Origin: CAZXSK01 sp964642855
Lineage (GTDB): Bacteria > Planctomycetota > Phycisphaerae > SM23-33
Assembly (NCBI GenBank): GCA_964642855.1
Contig: CAZXSK010000009.1
Coordinates: 1 to 64,000 of the forward strand
Reading direction: 5' to 3'
Length of the DNA: 64,000 bases
Shown piece by piece: positions 16,448 through 24,997 of this stretch. The notes under the pieces are model-generated. The model was given only the letters and a program-made list of their open reading frames with translations, was not told the DNA's origin and made no database searches. The translations under genes were made by a program, and so were the position numbers. Each line of letters begins with the position of its first letter. The stretch's first letter is position 1.

Positions 16448-17019
16448 GACATCTCCTCCGCCAGGGCATCGCGAAGGGCGTTGCGGGCGGCATGAAGCCG
16501 CGAGGTCACCGTGCCGATGGGCACCCCCAGATCGGCGGCCATCTGCTTGTAGGACATGTCCAGGAAGTGACTCATGACAATGACCTCCCGGTGGAGGTCG
16601 GAGAGTTGGAGTACGGCCTGCCAGACCTGCTCCTGCCTCTCGGACCGCTGGGCGACCCCGACGGGGTCGTGGTGGGGGTTGGTGTCGGCGTGGATGTCGG
16701 TAAGCTCGGACGTGCCTTTTCCCTTGCGTTTCCGTAGTCGGTCGCGGCAGGTGTTTCGAAGAATGGTAGAGAACCACGTGTAGAACTTCGACCGGCCATC
16801 GAATCGGGCGATGTTCTTCCATGCCTTGACGAAGGCTTCCTGTGAGGCGTCCTGGGCGTCTTCGTGACAGCCCAGCAGCATGCGTGCCGTCCCGGCCGCG
16901 GCCGATGCGTAGCGCTTGACGATCCGGCTGAAGGCAGCCTTGTCGCCCGCTTTGCATCGTTCGATGAGGGCGACCTCGTCGTCGGGGTTGATCGTCGGTC
17001 TGTCCAGCACGAGTTCCAC
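16444..17019 (-). CDS. ECF-subfamily RNA polymerase sigma factor
   Basis: A 191-residue ECF sigma factor. Region 2 (about 20-90) includes HEDAQDASQEAFVKAWKN and WFSTILRNTCRDRLRK. Region 4 (about 130-185) includes LSDLHREVIVMSHFLDMSYK and a helix-turn-helix ending GTVTSRLHAARNALRD. The start is a GTG at 17019 with AGGAG upstream. It is translationally coupled to the membrane anti-sigma and the YbjQ-like protein. A possible promoter on the minus strand is weak (TTGCCT and AAGAAT, 17 bases apart). It probably recognises its own promoter, which I could not define. Confidence 0.9.
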   Translation of the reverse strand: MELVLDRPTINPDDEVALIERCKAGDKAAFSRIVKRYASAAAGTARMLLGCHEDAQDASQEAFVKAWKNIARFDGRSKFYTWFSTILRNTCRDRLRKRKGKGTSELTDIHADTNPHHDPVGVAQRSERQEQVWQAVLQLSDLHREVIVMSHFLDMSYKQMAADLGVPIGTVTSRLHAARNALRDALAEEMS

Positions 17020-17135
17020 TGCTCCTATAGACGCGGTCGGAGGGACCGTTCATCTGCTTCCGTGGCGGATTCTTGCAGGTTTTTCTCCGGGAGGCAAGGG
17101 TTCGGGTGGGGGGAGTGTCGGCTTCTGCAAGGCGC

Positions 17136-17164
17136 TTGTCTTTGCGGTTGCCCGAAGCTACACT
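17136..17164 (+). promoter_or_regulatory. promoter of metK
   Basis: TTGTCT (17136-17141) and TACACT (17159-17164) with a 17-base spacer, 66 bases before the metK ATG. The leader shows no recognisable SAM riboswitch. Confidence 0.55.
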
Positions 17165-17229
17165 TGGCGGAATCATTGGCAACAGGCCCGCCAGATGGGG
17201 CCCGAACTTGGAAAGGATGACCTATCGCC

Positions 17230-18456
17230 ATGACCAGCCAAGACGGAACGACTCACCTGTTTACCAGCGAATCGGTGACCAAGGGACACCCCGACAAAGT
17301 CGCCGACCAGATCTCCGATGCCATTCTCGACAGCCTGCTGAAACACGACCCCAGGGCTCGCGTGGCCTGTGAAACCCTCGTAACGACCGGGCTGGTCGTG
17401 CTGGCTGGGGAGGTGACCGTTCACAACCCCAAGGCCGAGCGGGCGCTGGAACAGGCTGAGGATACCGTTCGAGAAACCATCCGCTCGATCGGGTACGACG
17501 ACCCGGCGACCGGTTTTGACTATCGCAGCTGTGCCGTCGTGCGGGCGTTGCACAGCCAATCTGCCGACATTTCCCAGGGCGTGACGGAGGGCAAGGGCGA
17601 GCATCGCGAGCAGGGCGCCGGCGACCAGGGCCTGATGTTCGGCTTCGCCTGCGACGAGACCTCCGCCCTGATGCCCATGCCGGTCTACCTGGCCCATCGG
17701 CTGACCGAGCGACTGAGCGAGGTCCGCGAAAGCGGCGAGATGCCCTGGCTGAGACCCGACGGCAAGAGCCAGGTAACCGTGGAGTACAAGGACAACGTAC
17801 CCAGCCGGATCCACACGGTGGTGCTTTCGACACAGCACACGGAAGACGCCGTGAATCCCAAGACGGGCATGATGACCAAGAAAGCCCGCAAGGAGCTGAT
17901 CGACAAGGTCGTCAAGCCGGTGATCGAGGATGAATGCCCCGAATTGTGGAACCGGCAGATGATCTTCCATATCAACCCGACGGGGCGGTTCGTGATCGGC
18001 GGCCCGTACGGCGACGCCGGTCTGACCGGCAGGAAGATCATCGTCGATACCTACGGCGGGCGGGGCGCCCACGGCGGCGGAGCGTTCTCCGGCAAGGATC
18101 CCACCAAGGTGGACCGCTCGGCGAGTTACATGGCCCGCTACATCGCCAAGAATATCGTCGCGGCGAAGCTGGCGAAGGTCTGCGAGGTCCAGCTGTCCTA
18201 CGCCATCGGCGTGGCCGACCCGATCAGCGTCCTGGTCGATTGCGAGGGCACGCAGGTCGTCGATGAGGCGGACATCGCCGGCGCCGTCGTCAAGCTCTTC
18301 CCGCTGAAGCCCAAGGGCATCATCGAGCATCTCAAGCTCGATCGCCCGATCTATGAGGCCACTGCCCACGACGGACACTTCGGCCGCAAGGATCGGAAGT
18401 TCACCTGGGAGAAGACGGACATGGCCAAGAAACTCCGCCAGGCCTGCAAGGCCTGA
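17230..18456 (+). CDS. metK: S-adenosylmethionine synthase
   Basis: A 408-residue methionine adenosyltransferase, which makes SAM from methionine and ATP. Signatures are intact: FTSESVTKGHPDKVADQISD (metal and ATP site near the N-terminus), GAGDQGLMFGFA (the GAGDQG signature), GGPYGDAGLTGRKIIVDTYG and GGGAFSGKDPTKVDRSAAY-like GGGAFSGKDPTKVDRSASY. Length is slightly above the usual 380-400. It is expressed from its own promoter and ends at an intrinsic terminator at 18477. Cytoplasmic. Confidence 0.97.
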   Translation: MTSQDGTTHLFTSESVTKGHPDKVADQISDAILDSLLKHDPRARVACETLVTTGLVVLAGEVTVHNPKAERALEQAEDTVRETIRSIGYDDPATGFDYRSCAVVRALHSQSADISQGVTEGKGEHREQGAGDQGLMFGFACDETSALMPMPVYLAHRLTERLSEVRESGEMPWLRPDGKSQVTVEYKDNVPSRIHTVVLSTQHTEDAVNPKTGMMTKKARKELIDKVVKPVIEDECPELWNRQMIFHINPTGRFVIGGPYGDAGLTGRKIIVDTYGGRGAHGGGAFSGKDPTKVDRSASYMARYIAKNIVAAKLAKVCEVQLSYAIGVADPISVLVDCEGTQVVDEADIAGAVVKLFPLKPKGIIEHLKLDRPIYEATAHDGHFGRKDRKFTWEKTDMAKKLRQACKA

Positions 18457-18476
18457 GGGGCGTCTGCTGATACTCG

Positions 18477-18512
18477 CAAGCCCGGGGGCCGCGATCGCTT
18501 CCGGGCTTGTTC
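18477..18512 (+). terminator. intrinsic terminator of metK
   Basis: A 9-bp perfect stem (18477-18485 with 18501-18509) followed by a broken T-run (TTCCTTCT) on the plus strand. Confidence 0.6.
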
Positions 18513-18542
18513 CTTCTCTAGGTCGAAGACAGCGAGAATTCC

Positions 18543-19625
18543 ATGACTTCACGAGAGATCATCCAGACGCTGCTCGCCAAAGACATTCCGGAGCGGGCGG
18601 GCGTTCACGAGCACTTCTGGCCGTTCATCGTCGAGAATGGCTGGGGGGAGCAGGGCGTGGAGAAAGGAACCGACTTCGCCGAGAGATTCGATCTCGACAT
18701 CGCCAACGTGCAGTGGTTCTGGGCACCGGAGCCCAGGTGCGACCTGGCCGGGACGATGGAAGAGACCGACGAGTGGATCGTCCGGCGCGACGGGTGGGGA
18801 TCGGTGAAGAAGGAATGGAAGCACAAAGCCGGCACGCCCGAACACGTGGGCTTCACGATCACGTCGCCGGAGATCTGGCGGAGCGATTTCCGCGAGGCGT
18901 TCCTGGCGATCGATCTGCGGCAGCACGTCGACGTGGAAGGCATCGCCTCGACGCTCAGCCGTCTGAAGGCGGGGGAGCGATTCGTGACGTATTCCGTGCC
19001 GTCGGTCTTCGAGGAGATGCGACGGATCCTCGGGGACGTGACGATGCTCGAATCGTTGCTGCTGGAGAAGGACTTCATCCACGAGTTCTGCAAGGCGATC
19101 ACTGACACCGACGTGGCGTACTTCGAGCTGTTGTTCTCCGAGGCAGGCCTGCCGGACGGCATTCACGTCTACGACGATCTGGGCTATACGCAGGCGCCGT
19201 TCGCATCTCCCGACTGTCATCGCGAGATGGTCCTGCCGTACCACAAGCAGCTGGTTGGCCTGTTCAAGGACCATGGCCTGCCTGTGATTCTGCACACCTG
19301 CGGCGACTTCCGTCCTCACCTGCCGGCAATCGTGGAGGCGGGGTTCGACTGCATCCAGGCGCTGGAGGCCAAGACGGGCATGAACGCGGTCGACCTGGCG
19401 GGGGAATGGAAGGACAAGCTCTGTTTCATGGGCAATCTCGACGTGCGTGCCTTCGAGAGCGGCGACCGCGATCGGATTCGCGAGGAATGCCTCGGCAAGC
19501 TCAAGGGCATGGTTGAGCAGCGCGCCCCGTACGTGTTCATGTCCGACCACTCGATCCCGCCGACGGTCAGCGTGGCTGACTACGAATACGCCTTGGGACT
19601 TTTCCGCGAGAACTGCAGGTACTGA
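18543..19625 (+). CDS. uroporphyrinogen-decarboxylase (UroD)-family methyltransferase-like protein
   Basis: A 360-residue UroD-fold protein. It is not HemE: the tetrapyrrole-binding N-terminal PxWxMRQAGR is absent. It keeps the zinc-site segment LHTCGD (His-x-Cys, about residues 245-250) found in MtaA/MtbA-type corrinoid methyltransferases, followed by GFDCIQALEAKTGMN. The C-terminal VFMSDHSIPP matches the terminal metal-ligand region. Planctomycetes carry many such paralogues of unknown substrate, possibly methyl transfer from methylated sugars or amines. No corrinoid protein is encoded nearby. The frame starts at the ATG at 18543, a few bases past the metK terminator, so its promoter is unclear. 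Confidence 0.8.
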   Translation: MTSREIIQTLLAKDIPERAGVHEHFWPFIVENGWGEQGVEKGTDFAERFDLDIANVQWFWAPEPRCDLAGTMEETDEWIVRRDGWGSVKKEWKHKAGTPEHVGFTITSPEIWRSDFREAFLAIDLRQHVDVEGIASTLSRLKAGERFVTYSVPSVFEEMRRILGDVTMLESLLLEKDFIHEFCKAITDTDVAYFELLFSEAGLPDGIHVYDDLGYTQAPFASPDCHREMVLPYHKQLVGLFKDHGLPVILHTCGDFRPHLPAIVEAGFDCIQALEAKTGMNAVDLAGEWKDKLCFMGNLDVRAFESGDRDRIREECLGKLKGMVEQRAPYVFMSDHSIPPTVSVADYEYALGLFRENCRY

Positions 19626-19700
19626 GGACCGACAGCGCGGCCCGGCTTGTCGTGAAGGGCGAAGCGAAGACGGCCCATGCGCGTTGGAGCACAGCGCATG

Positions 19701-19729
19701 AAAACCCCCGCCCTGTCTCAGAGCGGGGG
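19701..19729 (-). terminator. terminator of rpmH
   Basis: A 7-bp GC stem (19705-19711 with 19723-19729) followed on the minus strand by TTTT. It lies 69 bases after the rpmH stop, between convergent genes. Confidence 0.5.
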
Positions 19730-19797
19730 GGAGTGATCTTGTCTTCCGGCCTGGCCTGTATGCCCGGGGCACACGGCAGCCGGCGGCGGTCGTCAGG

Positions 19798-19932
19798 TCA
19801 GACGACCTGGACCTTTCGGCCTTTGCGTCGCTTGCGGTTGATCAGCTTCCTGCCCCTGGACGTTCTCATCCGTGCCCGGAAGCCGATGCTGCGGGCTCGC
19901 TTGCGCTTGGAAACTCTTCTCGGATAGTGCAT
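19798..19932 (-). CDS. rpmH: 50S ribosomal protein L34
   Basis: A 44-residue, extremely basic protein matching L34 end to end: a short opening MHYPRRVSKRKRARSIGFRA, then RMRTSRGRKLINRKRRKGR and VQVV. Typical L34 begins MKRTYQPS; here the opening is shorter, as in other planctomycetes. A consensus promoter lies 53 bases upstream and a terminator follows, so it is transcribed alone. In most bacteria rpmH sits directly before rnpA and yidD. Here rnpA-yidD is about 42 kb away. Confidence 0.95.
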   Translation of the reverse strand: MHYPRRVSKRKRARSIGFRARMRTSRGRKLINRKRRKGRKVQVV

Positions 19933-19984
19933 AGGTCACCTCGTCGCTGCTGTGACGGAATCTCTGGTCGGTCAAAGACCCGAT

Positions 19985-20013
19985 AAGATACAGGGCGTTC
20001 GGGAAGGAGGCAA
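19985..20013 (-). promoter_or_regulatory. promoter of rpmH
   Basis: Minus-strand TTGCCT (20013-20008) and TATCTT (19990-19985) with a 17-base spacer. Confidence 0.6.
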
Positions 20014-20189
20014 GGGCTTTTTTCGTGTGGCGGCGTCTCGCGACGGGGATTGGCGGGGGAAAGCGCGAAAAACCCGCAAAGTTGCCGAATTGCCTTTGCC
20101 GAACTGCTATGGAAAGGGTTAGAGAATGTCTCTTTCCCGCCCGGGAGGGGGTGAGGTCGTCGAATCTCGACGATGGAAAGGCCACGGTG

Positions 20190-21866
20190 ATGTCCAGGCT
20201 GTCCTGGAAGCACAGATCCTACGAAGAGCTGCCCGCGCTGGCTGTGCGCAGGGGCGAGCTGCGGAGCTACCTTCGGACCATCACCGTCGCATGGATGTAT
20301 GGCATTATCTGGATGACCTGCATCCGCGGCAGCCGGATGGCGAATTTCGGCACGATGCTGGGCTTCCAGGATATCCACTTCGGGCTGCTTGCTGCCTTGC
20401 CGTTCATCGCGAAGTTCGGCCAGTTGGTCGCTGCGATTCTCATTGAGCGCACCGGGCTGAAGAAGTACCAGTTCCTCCAGTGCGCGACAGTGCATCGAGC
20501 GTTGTGGCTGGTCGTGGCGGGCGTGCCGCTGCTGGCGATGATTCCGGGGATACCCGCCCTGCCCGCACGATGGGCGGTGTGGTCGGTGCTGGTGGTGCTG
20601 ACGATGAGCTGGCTGAGCGATTCGCTGGCCGCCCCGGCGTGGCAGACCTGGATGAGCGACGTGATCCCTCGACGCATCAGGGGAAGGTACTTCGCCACGC
20701 GATCGCGCCTGACACAGATGATCCAGCTGCCGGTGGTGATCGCCCTGGCCGTAATCGCCGACCTGGTCACGAAGACCAATGCCGAGGGAAAGGTCGTCAT
20801 GACCGCCGAAGCCCAGCCGGTGTTGCTCTACACGCTGTGCGCGATGTTCGCGGGGGCGGCGATCTGTGGAATGATCGACATCCTGCTGTTTCGCAAGATG
20901 CGCGAGGTGATCCCGACCGTTCCAGACAAGCCCCGTCAGCCCGCCATCGATATCCGCGTGCCGTACGTGCCCGGTCGGCCTTTCGGGCGGATCACCCACG
21001 GCGCGCAGACACTGCTAGCCGTCGGCGAGCAGATGTTTGTCGGCCCGATGCGGGACTCGGTGTTCCGGCGGACGCTGCTGCCCGTGGGAGTCATGTGGTT
21101 CGCGATGACCGTCTCCGGGGCGTTCTTCTACCTGTACCTGCTGCGGTCGCTGCAGTTCTCCCAGACAGCCACCGACATGCTGTTTATGGTCGTCGGGCCG
21201 CTGATGGGCGTGCTTGCCGCCAAACGATGGGGCATGCTGCTGGATCGCTGGGGACGACGGCCGGTGATGATCCTCGGAATGAGCCTGACCGTCCTGTCGG
21301 TGCTGCCGTACTTCTTCGCCATGCCCGCCACGCCGAATCCCCAGTTCGTCATCGACGGCGTAAACGGGGTCGCCGGACTGGTCGGACGGATCGCGGGCCG
21401 GCCTGACTGGGTCTGGCTGACCGACGAAATGCCCATCGGGGCGTGGATGGTCATGTCCTGCTCGATGATCCTCGGTGGAACCGGATGGGGCGGGGCGATG
21501 CTGGCAGTCAACAACATTACCCTCGGACTGGCCGACGGCAAGGGGCGGAGCAAATACGTAGCTGTCTTCACGGTGTTCTTCAGCATCGGCGGGATGCTGG
21601 GCGGGCTCTGTGGAGGTCTGGTCGCGCGGTCGCTGCGCGAGTTCTCGTTCGACAGCAACCCCATCGATCTTGGATACTTCGTGTTCACCAACTGGCACGC
21701 CACGTTCCTGATTTCCTGGGCTGCCAGACTATCGACCGTGCTCCTTCTGTTGCGCATGCCGGACCCCGGAAGCCGGCCGCTTCGCGAGATGCTCCGCGAC
21801 CTGGTCACCCACCCCGGCCAGCTGCTCCGGCCCGCTCCACGGCGCCGCCGCAGGGTCGTGCGCTGA
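20190..21866 (+). CDS. MFS-type membrane transporter
   Basis: A 558-residue polytopic membrane protein with about 12 hydrophobic helices. It begins with a cytoplasmic segment (SRLSWKHRSYEELP). The inter-helix motif RRIRGRYFATRSRL near the middle of the first half is like the loop of major facilitator transporters found in planctomycetes and verrucomicrobia. The second half has RWGMLLDRWGRRPVMILG, the classical MFS D-x-x-GRR loop. It ends in an Arg-rich tail. The start at 20190 has GGAAAGG upstream. The substrate is unknown. The CYTH-domain gene follows 71 bases later and may be cotranscribed. Confidence 0.8.
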   Translation: MSRLSWKHRSYEELPALAVRRGELRSYLRTITVAWMYGIIWMTCIRGSRMANFGTMLGFQDIHFGLLAALPFIAKFGQLVAAILIERTGLKKYQFLQCATVHRALWLVVAGVPLLAMIPGIPALPARWAVWSVLVVLTMSWLSDSLAAPAWQTWMSDVIPRRIRGRYFATRSRLTQMIQLPVVIALAVIADLVTKTNAEGKVVMTAEAQPVLLYTLCAMFAGAAICGMIDILLFRKMREVIPTVPDKPRQPAIDIRVPYVPGRPFGRITHGAQTLLAVGEQMFVGPMRDSVFRRTLLPVGVMWFAMTVSGAFFYLYLLRSLQFSQTATDMLFMVVGPLMGVLAAKRWGMLLDRWGRRPVMILGMSLTVLSVLPYFFAMPATPNPQFVIDGVNGVAGLVGRIAGRPDWVWLTDEMPIGAWMVMSCSMILGGTGWGGAMLAVNNITLGLADGKGRSKYVAVFTVFFSIGGMLGGLCGGLVARSLREFSFDSNPIDLGYFVFTNWHATFLISWAARLSTVLLLLRMPDPGSRPLREMLRDLVTHPGQLLRPAPRRRRRVVR

Positions 21867-21937
21867 CATTACGGCTGCCTGCGCTCGATCTTCGAGGCTT
21901 GATGCCCCGCCGTTGGGCGGATACAACCAACGAGCCC

Positions 21938-22549
21938 ATGAGCCACGAAATCGAATGCAAAATCCCGGTCGCCGATCACCAGGCCGTTCTGGCCCGTCTC
22001 CGCGAAGTCGATGCCGAGCATCTCGAAACCGTCCTGCAGACGGATACCTATTACGACTCGCCCGACGGCCGGCTTCGGGAATCGGGCTGCGGGCTCCGCA
22101 TTCGGCGGGAGGAACTGCTCCAGCCGGGCAGCCGGAATGACGATCATCGCCCGCTGGTGACCTTCAAAGGTCCGCGTGACACGGACGCGACGTACAAGGT
22201 CCGGCGGGAAACGGAAACGCGTGTCGATTCCGGCGAGGCGATCGACGTCGTGCTGCAGGCGATGGGCGTTCAGCCACGGATGATTATCCAGAAGAGGCGC
22301 GCCAGTTTCCGGGTGGGTCACTGCCAGGTGGAGCTCGACGAGCTGCCCCTGCTGGGTTCGTTCGTGGAGATCGAGGGCCCGGGCGAGTCGGATGTCGAGC
22401 AGGCGATCGAGATGCTCGGGGTAACCGGCGAGCACGTGCACGAGTCGTATCTCTCCCAGGCGCAATCGCGATGCGGAGAGTCAAACGGCTGTGACAGGCT
22501 GACATTCGAAGGGTGTGGCGACTGCAGCGAGAGTCAGCAGAACCAGTAG
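21938..22549 (+). CDS. CYTH-domain (triphosphate tunnel) protein
   Basis: A 203-residue protein of the CyaB/thiamine-triphosphatase superfamily. It has the opening EIECK signature (HEIECKIPV; family ExExK), then TDTYYDSPDGRL, LRIRRE, VTFKGPRD and YKVRRETET. The alternating basic and acidic residues line the tunnel that binds triphosphates with divalent metal. Such proteins hydrolyse ThTP or inorganic triphosphate or make cAMP. Activity cannot be told, though stand-alone bacterial members are mostly triphosphatases. It lies just after the MFS gene on the same strand, with no strong ribosome site. The C-terminal 30 residues are Cys-rich and outside the usual domain. Confidence 0.82.
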   Translation: MSHEIECKIPVADHQAVLARLREVDAEHLETVLQTDTYYDSPDGRLRESGCGLRIRREELLQPGSRNDDHRPLVTFKGPRDTDATYKVRRETETRVDSGEAIDVVLQAMGVQPRMIIQKRRASFRVGHCQVELDELPLLGSFVEIEGPGESDVEQAIEMLGVTGEHVHESYLSQAQSRCGESNGCDRLTFEGCGDCSESQQNQ

Positions 22550-22593
22550 CGTAGGCCGAAGACGACGATGCAAAGCAGCGGGCCCCCGCAGGC

Positions 22594-23295
22594 CTACAGG
22601 CCGTACATCAGGATTTGCAACGTGTAGGTATTCACGTGCGCAAGCACCCACCCGATTGGGTTGAACTGGGGCAGGAGCATCGGCACGAGAATCAGCGTCA
22701 TCAGCATCGGCCGGCCGTACTTGAGTTGCCATTCCATGAAAGGCCGGTGACGGTCGATGGGCAACTGTTCGCGCACGATGTGATGGCCGTCGAGGGGGAA
22801 CAGGGGCACGAGGTTGAATACGCACAGGGCGACGTTGACGATCATCGTCATCAGCAGCATGAATCCGAACATGTCCACGATCGAGCGGCTGGGAAGAGTG
22901 CCGTTGAACGAGGCCCGAAGCAGCATCCACAGGTCGACCGTCTCGGTCTGGAGAAGGATTCGCAGGACGATCCCAGCCAGCAGCGCGAGGGAGAGATTGG
23001 TCAGGGGACCGGCCAGGGAGACCATGGTGTCGCCCAGTCTTCGGGGATGTAGGTTGGCGGGATTGACCGGGACGGGCTTCGCCCAGCCGAAGCCGATCAG
23101 GACGATCGCGATCGTGCCGATCGGGTCCAGATGCGCCAGCGGATTGAGGGTGATTCGCCCGGCATTGCGCGCGGTGTCGTCTCCGAACGCCAGCGCCGTT
23201 CGCGCGTGGGCGTACTCGTGGAGGACGAGGCTCAGCAGCAGGGGTGGCAGCAGCAGGAGCTTCTGGAGCAGCCACTGTGGATCCGTGATCGGCAT
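22594..23295 (-). CDS. site-2 protease-type (M50) membrane metallopeptidase
   Basis: A 233-residue polytopic protein. The zinc-binding HEYAH is at residues 26-30 in the first membrane helix, and the third ligand is in NLVPLFPLDGHH near residue 170. The GGxxxNPLAHLDPIGT-like segment (ITLNPLAHLDPIG) is typical of the compact M50B peptidases, which lack a PDZ domain. Six or so helices are predicted. Such enzymes cut substrates within the membrane; the substrate here is unknown. The start at 23295 is set by AAAAGGGG upstream and by the position of the first helix. It is divergent from kdsD. Confidence 0.88.
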   Translation of the reverse strand: MPITDPQWLLQKLLLLPPLLLSLVLHEYAHARTALAFGDDTARNAGRITLNPLAHLDPIGTIAIVLIGFGWAKPVPVNPANLHPRRLGDTMVSLAGPLTNLSLALLAGIVLRILLQTETVDLWMLLRASFNGTLPSRSIVDMFGFMLLMTMIVNVALCVFNLVPLFPLDGHHIVREQLPIDRHRPFMEWQLKYGRPMLMTLILVPMLLPQFNPIGWVLAHVNTYTLQILMYGL

Positions 23296-23448
23296 GGATC
23301 CCCTTTTACTTGACCGCCTCCGGACGAACAAGCATAATGCGGACTTTGGCAGGGGCCCGGGAGGCATCCGGGCGTGCCTGCTTCCGCTGCAAACCAAACT
23401 CGCATCTACCTTTACCGGCAGGGCGGGGCAACCCGCCGGCCTGCATGC

Positions 23449-24468
23449 ATGACAGAGCCAAACGACATTCCTCATCCGAACCTCGACATCGCACGCGGCG
23501 CCCTCCAGGCTGAGGGAGAGGCAATCGGCGACCTGGCCGGACAGGTCGGAGACGAATTCGCCGAGGCATGCCGGGCCATCTTCGCCTGTCCGGGTAAGGT
23601 CGTGCTGACGGGCATCGGCAAGGCGGGCATCATCGCCCAGAAGATCTCGGCTACGCTGGCGTCGACTGGGACGCTGAGCATCTTCCTGCATCCGGTCGAG
23701 GCGCTCCACGGCGATCTCGGACGGCTGCAGCGTGAGGACGTCGTCGTCGCGCTGTCGCACAGCGGGGCGTCGGAAGAGATCGTCCGCCTTCTGGACCACA
23801 TCAAGGCGCGGGGCAGCACGCTCATCGCGGTAACGTCCGACGCAACAAGCCCGCTGGGACAGCATGCCGAGATCGTGGTCTGCTACGGGAAGGTTCGCGA
23901 GGCGTGCCCCCATCAGCTGGCCCCAACCGTATCCACCACCGTCATGCTTGCCCTGGGCGATGCCCTCGCACTGACGGTAATGACAATGCGGGACTTCAGC
24001 CCCGAGGACTTCGCTGCGTTTCACCCGGGCGGATCGCTGGGAAGGAGACTCATCAAGGTCGAAGACGCCATGTGGTTCACCAGGGGAGAGCGGCTGAACG
24101 TTGCTTCCGACAGCCTTACGCTTGGTGAGGCACTCGTGGAGGCAGAGCAGGCTGACATCCGCCGGACCGGGGCGATGCTTCTGGTCGACGATCAGGGGCG
24201 GCTGAGCGGCATCATGACCGACGCGGACCTGCGACGGGTGATCCTGGCCCATCGAGGCCAGGATGTTCTGTCCAGGCCAGTGAAGGAAGTCATGACCACC
24301 GACCCGACACGGGTTCGCGGGACCTCCCTGGCCAGTGAGGCGCTGGCGATCATGAACCAGCGACGCTTCGACGAACTGCCCGTCGTCGACGAAGAGGGCA
24401 AGCCCCTGGGCGTGATCGACGTGCAGGACCTGCTGGGCCTCAAGACCCTGGGGAACGCCATTGACTGA
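23449..24468 (+). CDS. kdsD: arabinose-5-phosphate isomerase (KdsD/KpsF/GutQ)
   Basis: A 339-residue sugar isomerase that converts ribulose-5-phosphate to arabinose-5-phosphate, the first step of Kdo synthesis. An N-terminal SIS domain (about 35-175) has TGIGKAGIIAQK, HPVEALHGDLG and LSHSGASEE. Two CBS domains follow (about 205-335). FHPGGSLGRRL is the family signature. Length matches E. coli KdsD (328). The ATG at 23449 gives the usual N-terminus. It is the first gene of a Kdo/LPS operon and overlaps kdsC by 8 bases. Confidence 0.95.
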   Translation: MTEPNDIPHPNLDIARGALQAEGEAIGDLAGQVGDEFAEACRAIFACPGKVVLTGIGKAGIIAQKISATLASTGTLSIFLHPVEALHGDLGRLQREDVVVALSHSGASEEIVRLLDHIKARGSTLIAVTSDATSPLGQHAEIVVCYGKVREACPHQLAPTVSTTVMLALGDALALTVMTMRDFSPEDFAAFHPGGSLGRRLIKVEDAMWFTRGERLNVASDSLTLGEALVEAEQADIRRTGAMLLVDDQGRLSGIMTDADLRRVILAHRGQDVLSRPVKEVMTTDPTRVRGTSLASEALAIMNQRRFDELPVVDEEGKPLGVIDVQDLLGLKTLGNAID

Positions 24469-24997
24469 CCTGGCCAAAATCGAACTGCTGATCCTCGACG
24501 TCGACGGCGTGATGACCGATGGCCGTATCCTGCTGACCGAATCCGGTGAGGAGATCAAAGGGTTCCACGTCCGGGACGGCTCGGGCATCAAGTACTGGAT
24601 GCGCGTCGGCAAGAAGGTGGCGATCATCACCGGGCGGGGGTCGCCCGCGGTTTGTCGAAGAGCCGAAGAACTCGGCATCGACCTCGTGCGTCTGAATGCC
24701 AAGAACAAGCTGCCCGCCCTGGAGGAGATCCTCGGTGAACTGGATCTTGCACCTGAGCAGGTGGCCGTGATCGGAGATGATCTGACGGACATTCCGTCGA
24801 TGCTGCACGTGGGCTTCGCCGCCTGTGTCCCCGAGGCGCCCGAGGAAGTGCAGCGAGAGGTGGACTATGTTACCCGCACACCCGGCGGCCGGGGCGCCGT
24901 CCGCGAAGTGATCGAGTACATCCTCAAGCGGACGGGGCAGTGGAACAAGGTGCTCGAGCGATACTACAAGAACAAACCTCCGCGTGAGGCTGAGTGA
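24461..24997 (+). CDS. kdsC: 3-deoxy-D-manno-octulosonate 8-phosphate phosphatase
   Basis: A 178-residue HAD phosphatase that removes phosphate from Kdo-8-P. The catalytic motif LILDVDGVMTDGRI carries Asp13 and Asp15. The later motifs IITGRGSPAV and VIGDDLTDIPSM are intact, and there is no cap domain, as usual for KdsC. The start is a TTG at 24461 inside the kdsD end (8-base overlap); no ATG precedes the catalytic motif. Its stop overlaps the next gene start by one base. Together with kdsD it shows that the cell makes Kdo and hence LPS-like lipids. Confidence 0.95.
   Translation: MTDLAKIELLILDVDGVMTDGRILLTESGEEIKGFHVRDGSGIKYWMRVGKKVAIITGRGSPAVCRRAEELGIDLVRLNAKNKLPALEEILGELDLAPEQVAVIGDDLTDIPSMLHVGFAACVPEAPEEVQREVDYVTRTPGGRGAVREVIEYILKRTGQWNKVLERYYKNKPPREAE

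Noticed and set aside
17040..17229. Possible SAM-sensing riboswitch before metK
   Set aside because: No conserved SAM-I, SAM-II, SAM/SAH or SAM-IV core or attenuator hairpin could be found in the leader.
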